Part shown: positions 40,028-52,263 of the stretch, piece after piece
Layout of the letters: every line of letters starts with the position of its first letter
Position numbering within the stretch: the first letter of the stretch is position 1
The notes under the pieces: model-generated
What the model was told of the DNA's origin: nothing
Database searches by the model: none
Seen by the model: the letters and a program-made list of their open reading frames with translations, nothing else
Translations under genes and position numbers: made by a program
NCBI GenBank assembly: GCA_037447655.1
Contig: JBBHKE010002172.1
Location: 147,209-211,208, forward strand
DNA from: Zygnema cylindricum
Lineage: Eukaryota > Streptophyta > Zygnematophyceae > Zygnematales > Zygnemataceae
Length of the DNA: 64,000 bases
Reading direction: 5' to 3'

Positions 40028-42314
40028 TCAATATCCTGACTTAAAAAGAAGTACCGCATGACTGTCGATGTAGAAATATGCAAAATGTTTAGCCTCGTGC
40101 GTCACATAGGACCCTGCATGTTTAGAAAGAAAACACTTTGTAAATAGTCAATACATAGAGAAAAACCAAGCAAAAAAAGACACATAACAAAGGACAAATT
40201 GACTACTTCGAACATGAGGAGCGTCTGACAACAACAGCAATCAACTAGAATCATTACCTTAGTAGTGAGGTCGAAAATTGAGACATTTAGGAAAAACAGA
40301 ACACAAAAATAATCCAAAGTTATATCATCAATTTCTAGACATCGTACGTCACTCTGATCACTAAACTCGGTGTAAATCATGCCAATCAGAAAGCAATAAA
40401 TTCTACACTTACAGGGGTCTAAAGTGTTTACAAAAACTATGTGGACAGGTAAGCACCAAATGTTTTACATGGGTGGCTGTCCAAAACAAATAACATCTCA
40501 TAATCAATAGGGACAATTGTTGATGAGATTTCCTCTGATTACCTACAGTACAACAGTTCATCCGCTACACCGTGAATCGCTGTTAGATCAAGAATATAAA
40601 GGGTGGGGTTTGTTTTAGTGTAAATAATTCAAATTTAGGTCCGGGCAATGTGAACAAGTTTTGACCATTGACCAATTTTGTGTTATGAACGGAAAAAATA
40701 GTACTACAAACGCTGCTTTATGTCCTTTGGCCAAAAGAAAACGGCGCCAAATTGACGTTATTAAAGCTTATAGCGATTCCCGGTGCACCAGAATTAAATA
40801 TTACTTGGCATACCTCACAACCTAAATTAGTTCTAATAGCACAACACTAAACAAATACACAGCTAATTCTAGTTCCCTACATTTTTACTACTGATTCTTT
40901 TCTTCAAATAGCAATCAGTGATCTAGTAACCCTGAGCCTTCTCTGTGAACTCTCCTGCCATATGTGACAACTTCAAAATGTAAGACACCAAAAAAACATG
41001 CTCCACCGACTTTCTACACAAACCGGAACCAGCGGGAAGATAGTTTATCAGGATAACTGCCATGACATATCAGTTTGTTCAATAAGCAAATGGCGGCAAT
41101 AAATCGTTTATGTCTACACCCAAAACATGGCAGAAAAAGCTTCCAATCTACAACACTATCGTTTACCTGCGCATGAATCTGCCCTAACTTTTGTAGTTGG
41201 TGTACATGAAATCCACATCAAGAAGAGGGGGTATAGCAAACTGACATATCTGCTTCACCCATCGCTATTAGAGTAAATCCCTCTAGTTTCAGGTAATGTT
41301 TTTAAACCCGGAATCATTAATTAGTGTTAAACAATATTTAATGAGAGACCCGAAGTAAGCCACGTTACAAAACGTAAGTTAGTGTAGTTAACTATAATAA
41401 AGAATTAACGCTAACTCCCTGACTCTGATAGTGATGGGCGGTATACCTTATTTACATCCACACAACAGAAATGCACACCAGAATTTGCAAGAAATAATTA
41501 GTACTCACCAAAACTTCGGCCAACAACACAATGCCAAGTGGCACCATAATTTTGGTCAAATTCCTTTTTTATATATGTAGCCATGTCCCTTTCAACACTG
41601 AATTTGTCAAGAGCCTAAATTTTCCACAAAGACAAAGATAAAAAAAAAACAAAAACAAACTCAGTATGACTGAATCATAAGTGAAAGAAAATAGGAATTT
41701 AAAGAATTATGATGCTCAAAAAGTCAGTCGTTGAGAGGCTGAACATTGTCAACATCACAAGAATTTTCAGGTTCATAAACACACAGAACACAGTTTTGAT
41801 GGTTAAAAAAAGGTTAAGAAATCAATTCATAACAATTCTATGCGTCCTCCATCCATTTTTCAGGAGACAATTTGATTGGATATGACAAAACTTTACACAA
41901 ATAATTAAGAGACTGCTAGAAAGAATATAATCATAACTAAATAAAAAATATTGAGTTCTCCAGTCTTCAAGGATGAAATCAAGGGCAGAAACTGAAATCT
42001 CCAAATCAAGGGAAAAAAGAAAAAATAAAATATCCCTCTTCAAATTTCCATGCTAAGGAAACCAACTAAATAGATAAATCTCACGACGATACATTTCTAA
42101 AGAGAAAACAAAATTCCATGCTGACCGGATACAAAATTTATTTTTTCTATTCCATACCACCAAATTTTCTTTCTGGCGTGCGAAAAATGAAAACGGTAAC
42201 CCTGAAGTGCGAAAAGGTAAAGGAAAACACCTGAGAAGCACATTGTACGGCCGCATTTTTCATGGCCTCCTCCATATCGGCGCTTTTAATGATGACGCGA
42301 CGACTGGCAGCCAT
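40028..42314 (-). CDS. LC8: Cytoplasmic dynein light chain LC8 (DYNLL type)
   Basis: Three exons join in phase: 42314-42231, 41614-41509, 40113-40028, giving 91 residues against about 89 for the family. The sequence carries the complete LC8 fold: [20 protein letters not shown], then [47 protein letters not shown] and the final LLFKSG. LC8 is a small dimeric hub that binds short TQT-type motifs, as part of dynein motors and in many dynein-free complexes. TWHC and SYVTHE form the peptide-binding groove. An extra Tyr follows the usual FKSG end. The start is the ATG giving the usual 9-10-residue lead to KSADM; an upstream in-frame ATG at 42359 would add 15 residues. Two family A transposons lie in intron 2. 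Confidence 0.95.
40568..40785. mobile_element. Family A MITE copy A6 in LC8 intron 2
   Basis: CACCGTGAATCGC at the left and GCGATTCCCGGTG at the right, with TA on the left flank and CA on the right. The interior resembles A1 (TTTTAGTGTAAATAATTCAA and AATTTAGGTC words). Confidence 0.8.
41257..41441. mobile_element. Family A MITE copy A7 in LC8 intron 2, diverged
   Basis: The left end CACCCATCGCTATTAGAG and right end CTGATAGTGATGGGCGG are imperfect inverted repeats, with TA after the right end. Confidence 0.6.
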
Positions 42315-42356
42315 GCCAGTCGCGTGGCAGCACGCCAGCCTGCTACGTGGCAGTCG

Positions 42357-42362
42357 CACGTG
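42357..42362. promoter_or_regulatory. CACGTG G-box 43 bp upstream of the LC8 ATG
   Basis: An exact CACGTG core, with a second near-match (CTACGTGGCA) between it and the start codon. Role inferred from position. Confidence 0.35.
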
Positions 42363-42575
42363 TGAAGCGTAGAATTCCTGGAGGGTCTCCAGTCCCGATG
42401 GTCATTTCGACCGCAAAAAGAGACTACAGATGAAAGTTGAGAAGATTCTGAGATTCGGTTTGATCGGATCGGTTACAACTCCATAATACTATTAGGGCTT
42501 CCTAGGAGTCTGATTCGTCAGAAAGCGGTGCTTTAAAGAATACGAGTGCCGGGATCTACGTGCCAGACTCAATTA

Positions 42576-43260
42576 GGGTGGACTTCCATTAGCGAAAAAG
42601 TGGGGTTTTTTACTGGAGGCCGTACCGTTTCGTACAGGCTCGTACATAATATTTTTTTTCAGCGAAAACAACATTACAGAAAATTGTCCAAGGTTGTAGG
42701 CGTAAACTAGGACCGTCGGATTCAGTTGTACTTTTTATCCGTGACGCCACGTCACTAACCCTACAGTTTGTTAAGACCGTGCACAGGGAGGACAGTTCTC
42801 GAATACAGACGTGTAATAATAGGCCGCGTGGAAAAGGTAAAATGAATCCACGATGAGCGCGCGTGTATGTGCGTACACGTCGCAAGGGCCATGTGCCATT
42901 CGCCAGGGTGGCTGCGAGTCCGCCGAAAATATCCCGTCACCCTCCCACCGTCAAAGTTTGCCGCCTTTCTGTCGTTGCGTTTTGAAATTTTGGGTAGTAT
43001 ATTTAATGCCCTCTGTGCGAGTCATTAATTACCTCCGATGGTACAGATATTATCTCCGGTGGTACAGATGTTACCTCCGCTTGTACAGATATTGCGTTTC
43101 TGACATTGCATTCGAAGATTCTTTCAAGATTTTAAGCATCGAATATTAGCCTACGTGTTACCAACCAGAATGAGCCATTTACTGACGCGACATAATGGAA
43201 GGCACGCCGTTCAGTAAAAATTTTCGTACAATTACTGGGACGCATAATGGAAGTCCACCC
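42576..43260. mobile_element. Family H Tourist-like element, copy H1
   Basis: Perfect 16-bp terminal inverted repeats starting GGGTGGACTTCCATTA, flanked by TTA at the left and ATA at the right. It is the uninterrupted relative of H2: the sequence CCATTAGCGAAAAAGTGGGG here corresponds to the site occupied by B3 in H2. Non-coding. Confidence 0.85.
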
Positions 43261-43447
43261 ATAGTCTGATATAGGCATATAGGATATAACATTTGGCAGT
43301 AAGCGGCGTGAGTCAACGTGGTAACATGAGTCAACGATTTGTCGGCAAATTACAGTGCTGTACAGTTTCTGTACATTTCTGCACCCGACGACGTGAGAGC
43401 TTGCGCCCAACCAAAAAGTACGATGGAAAAAACCATAGTATACAAAG

Positions 43448-44437
43448 CATAGTTCAAAAGTAGGTTTTTTTATGGTAGGGCCTTTGGTAGGCGCACAACA
43501 CTTTGCACAAAACTCGCGCAACGTAGGCATACTGTATGTGTGTGCGTCGTGCACACTCCTGTACAAACGTCCAAATCTGACGTAAGATCAAAGTACAGCG
43601 CACGCCGCCGGACGGAATTTTTTAGCGAACTGACACTGCGTAGGATGACATTCCGTGGGAAAAAAAACCGGGAGAAAAGAAAACCGGGAAAATTCTCAAA
43701 TAGCGTAGTTTATTCTATTTTTTTCATTACTCTAATTAAGGCTATTTCCAAGTACCGTAAAAAATGAAAGTACGTTGTCTCTTAAATAGAGTGGAGTACG
43801 GTCTGAGTCAGACCGTACATAAATGTACCTTTTTAAGTTAAAAAGTACAATAAATTAGTTTTAGTAACCGCGGACGCATGAGAATGTGCGTTCTAAAAAG
43901 GGAAAAAAACCATGTCGTAAAAAATCCCGTTCACACGTAATCGTCTGACGGCCGCGTTTCGACCGTGTGAACGCCAACGGGGTTGGTCCGTAGATTTTGG
44001 TAATTTTTTTGGCAGTGTGGTAATTTTTGTTTTTTATCGTCCCATACCGCGTGGTTGGTCAATTTGAGGCTTTATTTAGTGTGGCCCTCAAAATTGCAGA
44101 CGTTAATATGACAGATTGTCCTTTCGTAAGTTGTGTTATGGGCTTTTCATGTGATCTTCTTAAATCGCCTACTTTGATCAACGACCGTCCAATTGCCCAA
44201 ATCTGACGGTCTAAATTAAAATTCCCTCAAAACTCACATAAATAATTGTTTTTGTCCGATTTTTTTTCAAAATTTAGACATGTCGTTTAATTCTCTATCG
44301 ATCCATGTGCAACTCAACCATGTTCCTATTTTATTTCATTTTGCGGCCAATACAATATGGGTCTTAAGGGCATATTGTATGTTTTGCGTACAATAGGCAT
44401 ATTGTATGGGCGTACGGTCACCTACTTTTGAACTATG
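43448..44437. mobile_element. Family B hAT-like element, copy B1 (longest)
   Basis: Terminal inverted repeats start CATAGTTCAAAAGTAGG and end CCTACTTTTGAACTATG. Flanks are ATACAAAG and GTACAAAG, a 7/8 match to an 8-bp target duplication. At 990 bp this is the longest of four copies; no transposase frame is visible, so it is non-autonomous. Confidence 0.88.
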
Positions 44438-44682
44438 GTACAAAGGTTCAAAACATAGTTGTTCACGGCGATTAGTGCGAACGTACCGTACGCGACGAAT
44501 TATACGTAACAAACGCATTGAACCTTTTGATCAAATCGCAAAAAATCGTTAATGAATTTCTTTCCGTACTATTCCGTACATAAAAAAACAAAAAACTATT
44601 GCATATAACGCAATTTGCAAGTTTTTGCCGTTAAATGAGTTGTAAAACAATAAACTTTTTATATTTTTATCACACTCCTTAC

Positions 44683-45178
44683 CGGTATCGGAACTTTTTC
44701 ACCAACTGGTAGTCCAGTCGTTCACCTCAGGGTACGCTACGCAATTGACGTACCCGGAAATTTTATGAAATTTCGTCTGTCCGCTTCCCCATATCATACC
44801 CTCCTCCCTCCCTCTTAGTCTGTATTTTTTTTTTTGGGGTAATGTGCTGTTTGCGAGATAGAGAAAGAAGGCAAACAGAAGGCGGCCATGTCTTTCTGTC
44901 AAATAGGCTCGGACAAACGAAATTTCATAAAATTTTACCTTCGTGGCATTCGAACCCGGGTACGTCAAGTGCGTAGCGTACCTTGAGGAGAACGACTGGA
45001 CTACCAGTTGGTGAAGAAGTTCCTATACCGAAATTTTGTCTGTCCGAGCCTATCTGACAGACAGACATGGCCGCCTTTTGTCCGCCTTCTTTCTCCATCT
45101 CGCAGACAGCGCATTACTCAAAAAAAATACAGACCAAGAACCAAGAGGGAGGGAGGAGGGTAGGATATGGGGAAGCGG
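44683..45178. repeat. Compound inverted repeat with tRNA-like core
   Basis: 44698-44757 is mirrored by 44957-45011 (ACCAACTGGTAGTCC / GGACTACCAGTTGGT), 44758-44783 by 44911-44938, and 44779-44935 by 45030-45178. On the minus strand 45010-44945 contains a tRNA-like T-arm with an exact B-box word (GGGTTCGAATGCC); the partner copy at 44698 lacks that part. Read as a foldback arrangement carrying a tRNA-derived module; the element class is not known. Confidence 0.55.
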
Positions 45179-45380
45179 CTTCATCGCGGTTTCGTTTTCA
45201 ATATTCCATGGCGTCTTCTTTCAAAAAAAATTGAAGAAGACGCCCGTACAAATTTCAAATTGAACGCCGTGAAATTATTGTGACGTTCAATGTCTCTTTC
45301 GAAAATGTCCGTGCATTTTTGATTATATAGCGTACAACTTCCGTTCCACTGAACATGAAGTACCAATAAGTACGACGCGG
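45040..45380 (+). repeat. Direct repeat copy 1
   Basis: Shares an ordered series of words with 46270-46615: GACAGACAG.. ATGGCCGC, GGTAGGATAT.GGG, CCATGGCG.CTT, AAAAAAAATTGAAGAAGACG and ATTGTGACG. Element class unknown; family D sequence lies between the two copies. Confidence 0.65.
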
Positions 45381-45599
45381 ATGAAAAAATCGCGTCACGC
45401 TTCGCGAACCAACATTTTATCGAAATCGCCAGCTTGCGATTCGTACAAATGAATACTGCCCGGCGCTCGCACCAACCGAACCGACAAAAAAGTACAGTAT
45501 CGAATGAAACAAATCATAACTGATGCAAACCGAGCAAACATTTGACGGCGCGATTTCGGCCGACGCCGATTCGCCCAATATCTTAACATTTCGCTGTCG

Positions 45600-46165
45600 A
45601 TGTAAGACTGTTGATTCGTATATAGTGTGGCTCGATTTCGTCGCGTGTGACGACGCACATTTTTTCCATTTAATTTCAAATGATATGGCTTGTTTTATTA
45701 TAACAATTTATTTCGTTTCGTGCGTTTTAATATTTCCGTACGAAAAATTACAGTACTCCAGTTCAAAATTGTTTCGTTTCACTATGCGTCTAAGTTCAAT
45801 GTAACGATTACACGATTAAATTTCAATTTTGCGGCTAAGTTCTCTCACTGCGAAGCTCACATAACGACAAAAAGTGACTGTCTGCAACACTTTATTCACA
45901 TGTGGTTGCCGCAGTTTTGTCACCGTAATCGTTCGCCGACCGTGTGAATTGCTAAATTTATTATGAAGGTCGACGTTCGCAAGCGCGGCATAATTTTAAC
46001 GGTTGAAAATATTTTCAAAGTCAAAGTTGTTCAACCGATTGACCGTCAAATTTGTACTCAACGGTGCTTTGTTTGTACCTGTGTGTACTTCAAACGTACG
46101 TTTTTTGACAAAATGACGTAAGTGACTGTCCGCAACCAAAACGGTCATTGTCATTATCAATTCCC
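45600..46165. mobile_element. Family D element, copy D3 (one arm and centre only)
   Basis: 45705-46165 matches the right arm of D1 (60560-61018) and ends with the same TTATCAATTCCC-type terminus. 45600-45700 matches its centre (ATAGTGTGGCTCGATTTCG). The left arm is missing. Confidence 0.7.
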
Positions 46166-46269
46166 TATTTATATATGTATCACACTCTAAGCGTGCATCG
46201 AAATTCCTTCATCAACTAGTAACTGCGAATATAAATTTAGGTTATTTATAGACGTCATAGACCCGGATT

Positions 46270-46615
46270 CAAAATTTGACAGAAGCATGTTTTTGTCAAA
46301 GTTCGTCTGGCTGATGCTATTTGACAGACAGCAATGGCCGCTTTCTCTCTCTATCTCTCAGACATCACACGACTGCAAAAAAAATAAAGTAGGTAGGATA
46401 TAGGGAGGCGCCTTCCTTGCAATTCCGTTTCCAAGATACCATGGCGCCTTTTTCAAAAAAAATTGAAGAAGACGCCCGTAAATTTTCAAACTTACCACGC
46501 GAAAATATTGTGACGCTTCAACGACTCTTTTCAAAAATGTCTGTACATTTTCAAAAAAATAATGTACGAGTTCCGTGAATTTTCTGTTCAATTCACTAGA
46601 CAAAAAGTACTAATA
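46270..46615 (+). repeat. Direct repeat copy 2
   Basis: Diverged second copy of 45040-45380 in the same orientation, about 1.2 kb away. Confidence 0.65.
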
Positions 46616-46861
46616 ACTGTGACGTATCTTTTCTCGAATTCCATACATTTCCGTAAAAAAACGTAAATTTTACGGGAATTATTGTAATTTCCCCGTAAAC
46701 TGTCCATTCATTTTACCGGAAAGAAAGTACAGCGCATTTTTTTGCGATTTTTTCAAAAGTCACGAATTATACGTTTGAATCGTAAAAATTGAAAAACTCA
46801 CACGATTTGAACAACACTGGATCAACAACAAAAATAAAACGCTTGACGACTACAAAAGCCA

Positions 46862-46950
46862 AATGAGATGTCTTTATGTACTTAAAACTTAGAGAGTTTT
46901 CTTTGTTTTTTAGCACAAATCCGGCCAACCCAGATTTCAAGTGTCCCTTG
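46862..46950. mobile_element. Degraded family C left end
   Basis: A stretch with TTATGTACTTAAAACTTAG and CAGATTTCAAGTGTCCCTTG follows the first 90 bases of C2 and C3 (CATGTACTTG.AACTTAG, GGTTTTCAAGTGTCCCT). The rest of the element is absent. Confidence 0.5.
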
Positions 46951-47172
46951 TAGAAATTAATGGTCTTTTAAAGTATTTTCTAGGTCTGAATAGAAATAAG
47001 AAAGAAGCCGAGGCAGTCTACCTCTAACTTCTCTCTCCAACTCTCAAACTTGTCGCAGTCACAGAGAAATTCGAGAGGAAGCTAGAGCCATGGCTACCTA
47101 GGCTATCCAAAGGTTTACGGGATAAAAATATTAGTTTATTTATAATTAAGGATATGTTTACTAAAATATGTA

Positions 47173-47256
47173 ACCATCTCCAGGATTTGAACCTAGAACT
47201 GCCGGCCAGTAAACCGCCGGTAGCCGATAGCTCTAACCGTTAACTCTAGAGATAGT
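47173..47256 (-). ncRNA. tRNA-like sequence (84 nt), possibly a tRNA relic or SINE head
   Basis: On the minus strand a 7-bp acceptor stem can form (ACTATCT with AGATGGT). A T-arm follows the tRNA rule (CTAGG-TTCAAAT-CCTGG), containing the B-box word GGTTCAAATCC, and a GC-rich stem CCGGC/GCCGG occupies the anticodon-arm position. The D-arm region has CTCTA/TAGAG pairing that overlaps the acceptor, and the anticodon loop is not a clean seven bases. It is therefore not called as a functional tRNA. Confidence 0.35.
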
Positions 47257-47961
47257 GTTACGTAATATAGGGTTTGATAATTATTTAAACATTTATACGT
47301 AGGTTAGTTCATTATACTGAAATAGTTTTACGGGAGACATAGATCCAGTAATGTAAAAATACGGATTAAGGTACGAATAAGAAACGAATACCGCGCATTT
47401 ATTTATTACGGCTACGATTAAATGTGAATTTAATCAGACGGCCGAAATTAAACGTCGAGATCGCGGAAGGGAATTTCGACGGTTTTTGATCATAGCCACA
47501 TTGGATGACACGTGGCAGAATGGCATTGGATCGCGGCATCTCCGAGGATTAAGGGAGCGAATCCGGATATACCACGTGTCGATATTTATGCCATGTCGTA
47601 CAATGTTCGAACATAAAGTACACCGGCAGCTGTACTTTTATGTACGGAGGAGAAATCTGATTGGTTCCGTACATCAGTAGATAGAGTCTGTGAGAGAGAT
47701 AGGACTTAGAAAAATTAGGAGATAGGACCCTCTCTCCCAAAGAGCTTCTGTACAAAAGGTCAACTTTGACCCTCCATAACTTACTGCTCAGGGGAGCAAA
47801 TTCAGAGATTCTTTTTGCTATCGACTCAAGGGAGTCTTGCCTTTACAGGGGTTAAGGTGGCCTGAGTTATTGTCTGCCAGGGTGGCAATTGTTTCAACTG
47901 AAACACAAAGGGGTCAGAGTTATCCTAGAGGCTTCTTGGAAGCTTTCCACTCTGAGGACTT

Positions 47962-48726
47962 ATGGAGGTCTCAGAGTTTCAGGTTATGGGCCCACCCTCT
48001 AGGGTACAAATCTTTAATGGAGTTGGCTTCATTTACTGGAAAAGTATGATGATAGGAGCTCTATGCGAAAAAAGGTTTTGGGGGATAGTAAGTGGACGGT
48101 TGGGGCGTCCATCAAGTCTTGGAATCCCTTCAGGGTTTGGAGGACGCAGATTCACCAGGAAAGAGGATCCACCTTCAACGAAGGAAACAAAGGAAGGAGA
48201 AGTGGTGGACAAAGGAAAGGAGAAGGAGGTGACCACACCAATAACAACTGGTTCGACATTCATGTCACCTGTTTCGAGGAACGAGGAGAATGATACTGAA
48301 ACCTGGGACTTCAACAATATGGCGGCAAAACACTTCATCCTACGAAATCTCACTCAAGGACTTGCGTGTCCTCATTTGCAGGTAGAAAGGGCATCTGATC
48401 TTTGGATGGCTCTCATAGAGATGTACCGAAGTGGTACGATTCAGCAACAACAGTTAGGTAATCAGAAAGTTAAGGAGTATGTATACAAAGGGGGGAAGAT
48501 GTTGGATTTTTGCAATGAGCTTGCTACACTCTTCATGGAGCTAGAGAGTGCGGGGAAAGATTTTAATGAAAAAGACAAAGATAACTGTTTATTGATAAAG
48601 TTACCTGATGAGTTCGAGAATATAGTCAACCGTGTGCAGGACTTGTCGGACTCAAGGTGGATATGGAACTCACTGGTAGGGATGATTCTCGTTCGAGAGA
48701 ATACGATTAAGATCCGAAGCGGAGGA
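47962..48726 (+). mobile_element. Ty1/copia-type retrotransposon gag fragment
   Basis: One open frame runs into an assembly gap. Its start (VQIFNGVGFIYWKSMMIGAL) is the conserved N-terminus of copia gag polyproteins (K-hNGxNY-xxWKxxM). Later parts match the UBN2-type gag core: AAKHFILRNLT, ASDLWMALIEMYRS, FCNELATLFMELESAG and LLIKLPDEFENIVNRV. A Lys/Glu-rich insert (about residues 55-95) separates the two. No zinc knuckle, protease, integrase or reverse transcriptase follows before or after the gap, and I could not define LTRs. Alternative: a domesticated gag-like gene. Confidence 0.75.
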
Positions 48727-48736
48727 NNNNNNNNNN
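48727..48736. other. Assembly gap (10 N)
   Basis: Ten unknown bases inside the gag-like reading frame; true size may differ. Sequence to the right has no obvious copia coding content. Confidence 0.99.
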
Positions 48737-50760
48737 TTACCTAATGTAGAAGTAAACGCACTGTAAATCAGTATAGGTGTTTAGATAAGTTTGTAGAGGC
48801 TTTGTGTCTTGACTGTTGTCGTTTTTCTTGAACAGCGCGTTTTGCCAAAGGTTTGTTTTCAGCTAATAGTGGACAGTAATTTGCCTTGGTTTTATGGAAA
48901 CATAGAGAGATGGAAAACAAAAAAAAAACTTTTTTGTCTTTTAGCCTTTTTGGCTTCTTGCCTTTTTGTTTTTGAAAGAATGTTTCGTTTCTTTTTTTTT
49001 AAGGGAAGGAGATGTTTGTATTTAACCTTAGTTTAGTGTGGATAGACAACATTTTTGGAAAGCAAAAAAAATGTTTATGATTTTGTACTAAATACCGTAA
49101 CAGGTTTTAATTTTCCTGTTGCAATTTTGTTAGGAGGTAGAGAGATACAAAGGTATTTTGGTTCCGTTTAATGACAGGTGATAATCGACTTTTGTTTGGA
49201 AACCGTTTTGCGCGACAAGTTCTTTTTGCTGTTGTCAGTTCTGTGTTTCGGAGATGTTTGAATAGATTTGTGGATATGACTAAATGTCACGCAAATGAAG
49301 ATGTAATCCATTGGTGGGGGTGAAAGTTGACGAAGTTTGAGTTGGTTTGGGTTAGTAGCTAGTTAAGTTGGTTAAGTTGGTTAAGCTGGTTAAGTAGGTT
49401 TAATTGGTTAAGTCGGTTAATTTGGTTTAGTTTCCCTTCGAATACATGCCCAAAAATAGCAAGTGTGGTTTGAAAGGTCTCAACTTATAGAGAACATCGG
49501 ATAATGGTAAAAGTTTGTTAGAAAGCACGAAGAATACAAAGATTCTCTCAGATCTGAATACTAAGAGGAAGTGGAATACAAGTGGCGGGAGAGAGGAAGA
49601 GAGAGGAAGAGAGGGGAAGAGGGAGATAGGGAGAGGGAGAGTGAGCGAGGAAGGGAGGGAATGGACGGTGCAGCTACAACGTCATTATTGGAGATAGCAA
49701 CTCCTGGATGTTTGAATTGTTGACACCAGGAAAGGTGTAAGTTTTCGAGGACCGATTGTGAAATAGAATGAGTATTGTGCTAACTAACAAAATTCAGACA
49801 TGAAAAAAGGTGATGTTAAAGAGGCTCTGTAGAAAGCTTACAAAATAATGAAATCTACAACTTGTGTAGCACGTACTGTTCATGGTGGTATTTAAACAGT
49901 TTTCTTATTCTTTTTGGTTTTTAAACCCATTAATCTTATCCATTTTGGTTTTGAAGCTCATTATTCTTATTCGTTTTTCTTTTTAAAATTTTCCAACCAA
50001 ACATGTAAAATTATTCCTCCGACGATTTGCGATGTAAAATTTTTGATAGTTATCTTTGAATTGGCGGTATTGAAATTGTCGAAAATACATTGTTGAATCG
50101 CACGAAATGAAAATAGGACAGGTGTGCACGGGAAAAACCGATGGAAGTGGTAAAAAACATGAAGGATAACAGCTAAAAACGCTAAAACTTTGTACATGTG
50201 AACTGTTGTTTTTGGGGAATTTACAAAGGATTATGTGCAGCTGCCCTCTTCAATGATCTACAATGTTAAGTGCGCATTCCATGTACATTAACTCTCAATA
50301 CCTGTTAGCCGCCGGAAATAGCGGGAATATAACTTAATATGAAGCAAAATAAGTGTAAATTAACCACAAATACTGTTAAATTTTAACCTAATTTATATGT
50401 TGCACTTGAAAAAGTACTGATGCCAGCTCAGGATAAACGATATGAAGCTGACACACAGATGGGCGTTAAGTGCCGAAATCATTCTTTAATGTTATTTCAT
50501 TTTTTTTTGACAAAGATACAGAAAATAGCGTTGTCAAAACTAAATAAGCATTTACCTTAATTTTTCTTAACACTAATAACGACGAGATTTGTGGTTGACT
50601 GTCAGCCGTTAGGTTTGCTAAACAGAGGAGGAAACGCCAACAGGCATATTTACTGTATAAATAAATCAAGTTCTGCATGCCTCCCTAGGATGTTTAATGG
50701 TTTATAGTTATTGTGGACGGCTTTTTCTAATCTACTGTATTTCTCTATTGTAACGTATCC
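48737..50760. other. Gene-free stretch with simple repeats
   Basis: Contains a degenerate 9-10-nt tandem repeat (GGTTAAGTT-type) at about 49361-49430 and a GA-rich tract at 49585-49660. No gene is recognised. Confidence 0.6.
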
Positions 50761-50982
50761 CAGAGTACTATCGTTATTAGAGTTGATGTTTTTTCTGCAC
50801 TCAAAACATGTTTTCTCCGTGCACACCTGTCCAATGTTTGATTGGAAACTGGCAAACTGCCAATCGGACGGTGTGAATCTTGCGTTTCAATCGCAACCAT
50901 CGGGTTAACAGTCTGACACGTGTACACGGCGAAGGGTATTTTAAGTGGCGAAAAGAATTAACACTAATAGCGGTACACGGTG
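50761..50982. mobile_element. Family A MITE copy A2
   Basis: The right end CTAATAGCGGTACACGGTG is followed by TA. The left end is diverged (ACTATCGTTATTAGAG). Inside are the words shared with A3-A5: AAAACAT.TTTTCTCCGT.CACAC at the left and TTTTAAGTGGCGAAAA at the right. Confidence 0.7.
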
Positions 50983-52263
50983 TACTCTGGTATAGGAATG
51001 TCTAGGCTGTCCTGCATGCGTTACGACAAAGACTAATATTACAGTGGCCCTAAATGCGCTTTACTCTTCCACTAAAAGAAATTCTGGTTTTTTGCTGTCC
51101 AGTCATAAACTCCAAATTGGGAGTTTGCAGACCATTGTACCATAATTAGACAGGTTTCTATCTGGTATTGAAATTGTCAGCCTTTCTGCGAACTTTACAC
51201 TTTGTAATGTCTATTTCAGTGCAATGCAGCGTACTTACAATAGTTTCCCATGTTTCCATTTTATTTTGGGAGGGATGACTCTCTCATAACGAAGTATTCA
51301 CATAATGGCAGCATATTGCTTTTTGCTACGACATATTACCAGCATAGACCAAATGTAGGAAAATCGTTGGAAACGCTATTTACGGTCACTCCATAGTACT
51401 TTTATTGTACGGTTATTTCGAATATAACACGCGCATGGTATGGGAAAACCACATATACTGTTTCCTCAAATGTTTTCGCACGTTTTGAACTATGATAATA
51501 AGCCATAAAGCCAATAGCACTAGGAAAAAAGTAGCATAAGAAAAAAGAAGAGTAGCAATGATTTTGACATCATATCACAATACCTATAGCACACTTCAAA
51601 ACTGGAAGCTTAATTCTTCTGAATTTTCAGTCTTTTAAGCACTAACAAGTAAATGCTCTTTGTCATTAAACCATTGTACAACATGTGCTATTATGTACAA
51701 TGCCAATATTTGTAGAAACAAGAGATTTGGAAGTTGAATTTACATCATTCCTTACATGTCCGTACATGTACCTTTTCCTGTACATTCATTGCCCTGCACA
51801 AATAGTGTACACAAATGGAACTCGACAGCTTTACTGTCACTTCTACTACCACTACTAATACTACTACAATACTACCACTAATACTACCACTAATACTCCT
51901 ACCAATACTATTACCACTATTACTACCACTATTATTACTACTATCGATTGCCCCTGAATGTGATTATGCAAATACTGCAATAACGCAGTATGCCGTAACT
52001 TCTTGTAAACAAATTTGCCAGGCTGCCGTTTCACAAAAAAAAAGCGAAAGGAAAAAAAAAAAAAAAATACGCTTTATCCGAACACAATATCAAAATTTGA
52101 GTCTATTTCAAAGTGGATGCACAGAGAACTATTGTACCTACATGCTTAACTGCTCTAAATGGTCGAAATTAAAGATCGAGAAAGATCATATGTCATGAAA
52201 CTTTGCAGAATAAACTGAGTTGTCGTTCCCTTCCTTTTGTGCCTTTTTTTTTTGCAGTTTTCT
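50983..52263. other. Gene-free stretch including family G copy G2 and a trinucleotide array
   Basis: 51354-51486 is family G copy G2 (GGAAACGCTAT at the left, AAATGTTTTCGCACGTTTT at the right). 51836-51948 is an imperfect ACT/AAT trinucleotide array on the plus strand; the Leu/Ile/Pro-rich open frame over it is a repeat artefact. 52200-52263 is probably 3' untranslated region of the KH gene. Confidence 0.55.

Noticed and set aside
42147-42230. Extension of LC8 exon 1 past 42231
   Set aside because: The donor gtgttt after CASQ joins in phase to DKFSVERDM, completing the LC8 fold; read-through sequence is unrelated.
47173-47256. Primer-binding site of the nearby copia-like element
   Set aside because: The match extends through the whole tRNA-like sequence including T-arm and acceptor of the same molecule, not just 18 bases complementary to a tRNA 3' end, and no LTR end precedes it.
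51815-52198. Leu/Ile/Pro-rich 127-codon frame
   Set aside because: Translation of the ACT/AAT trinucleotide array.
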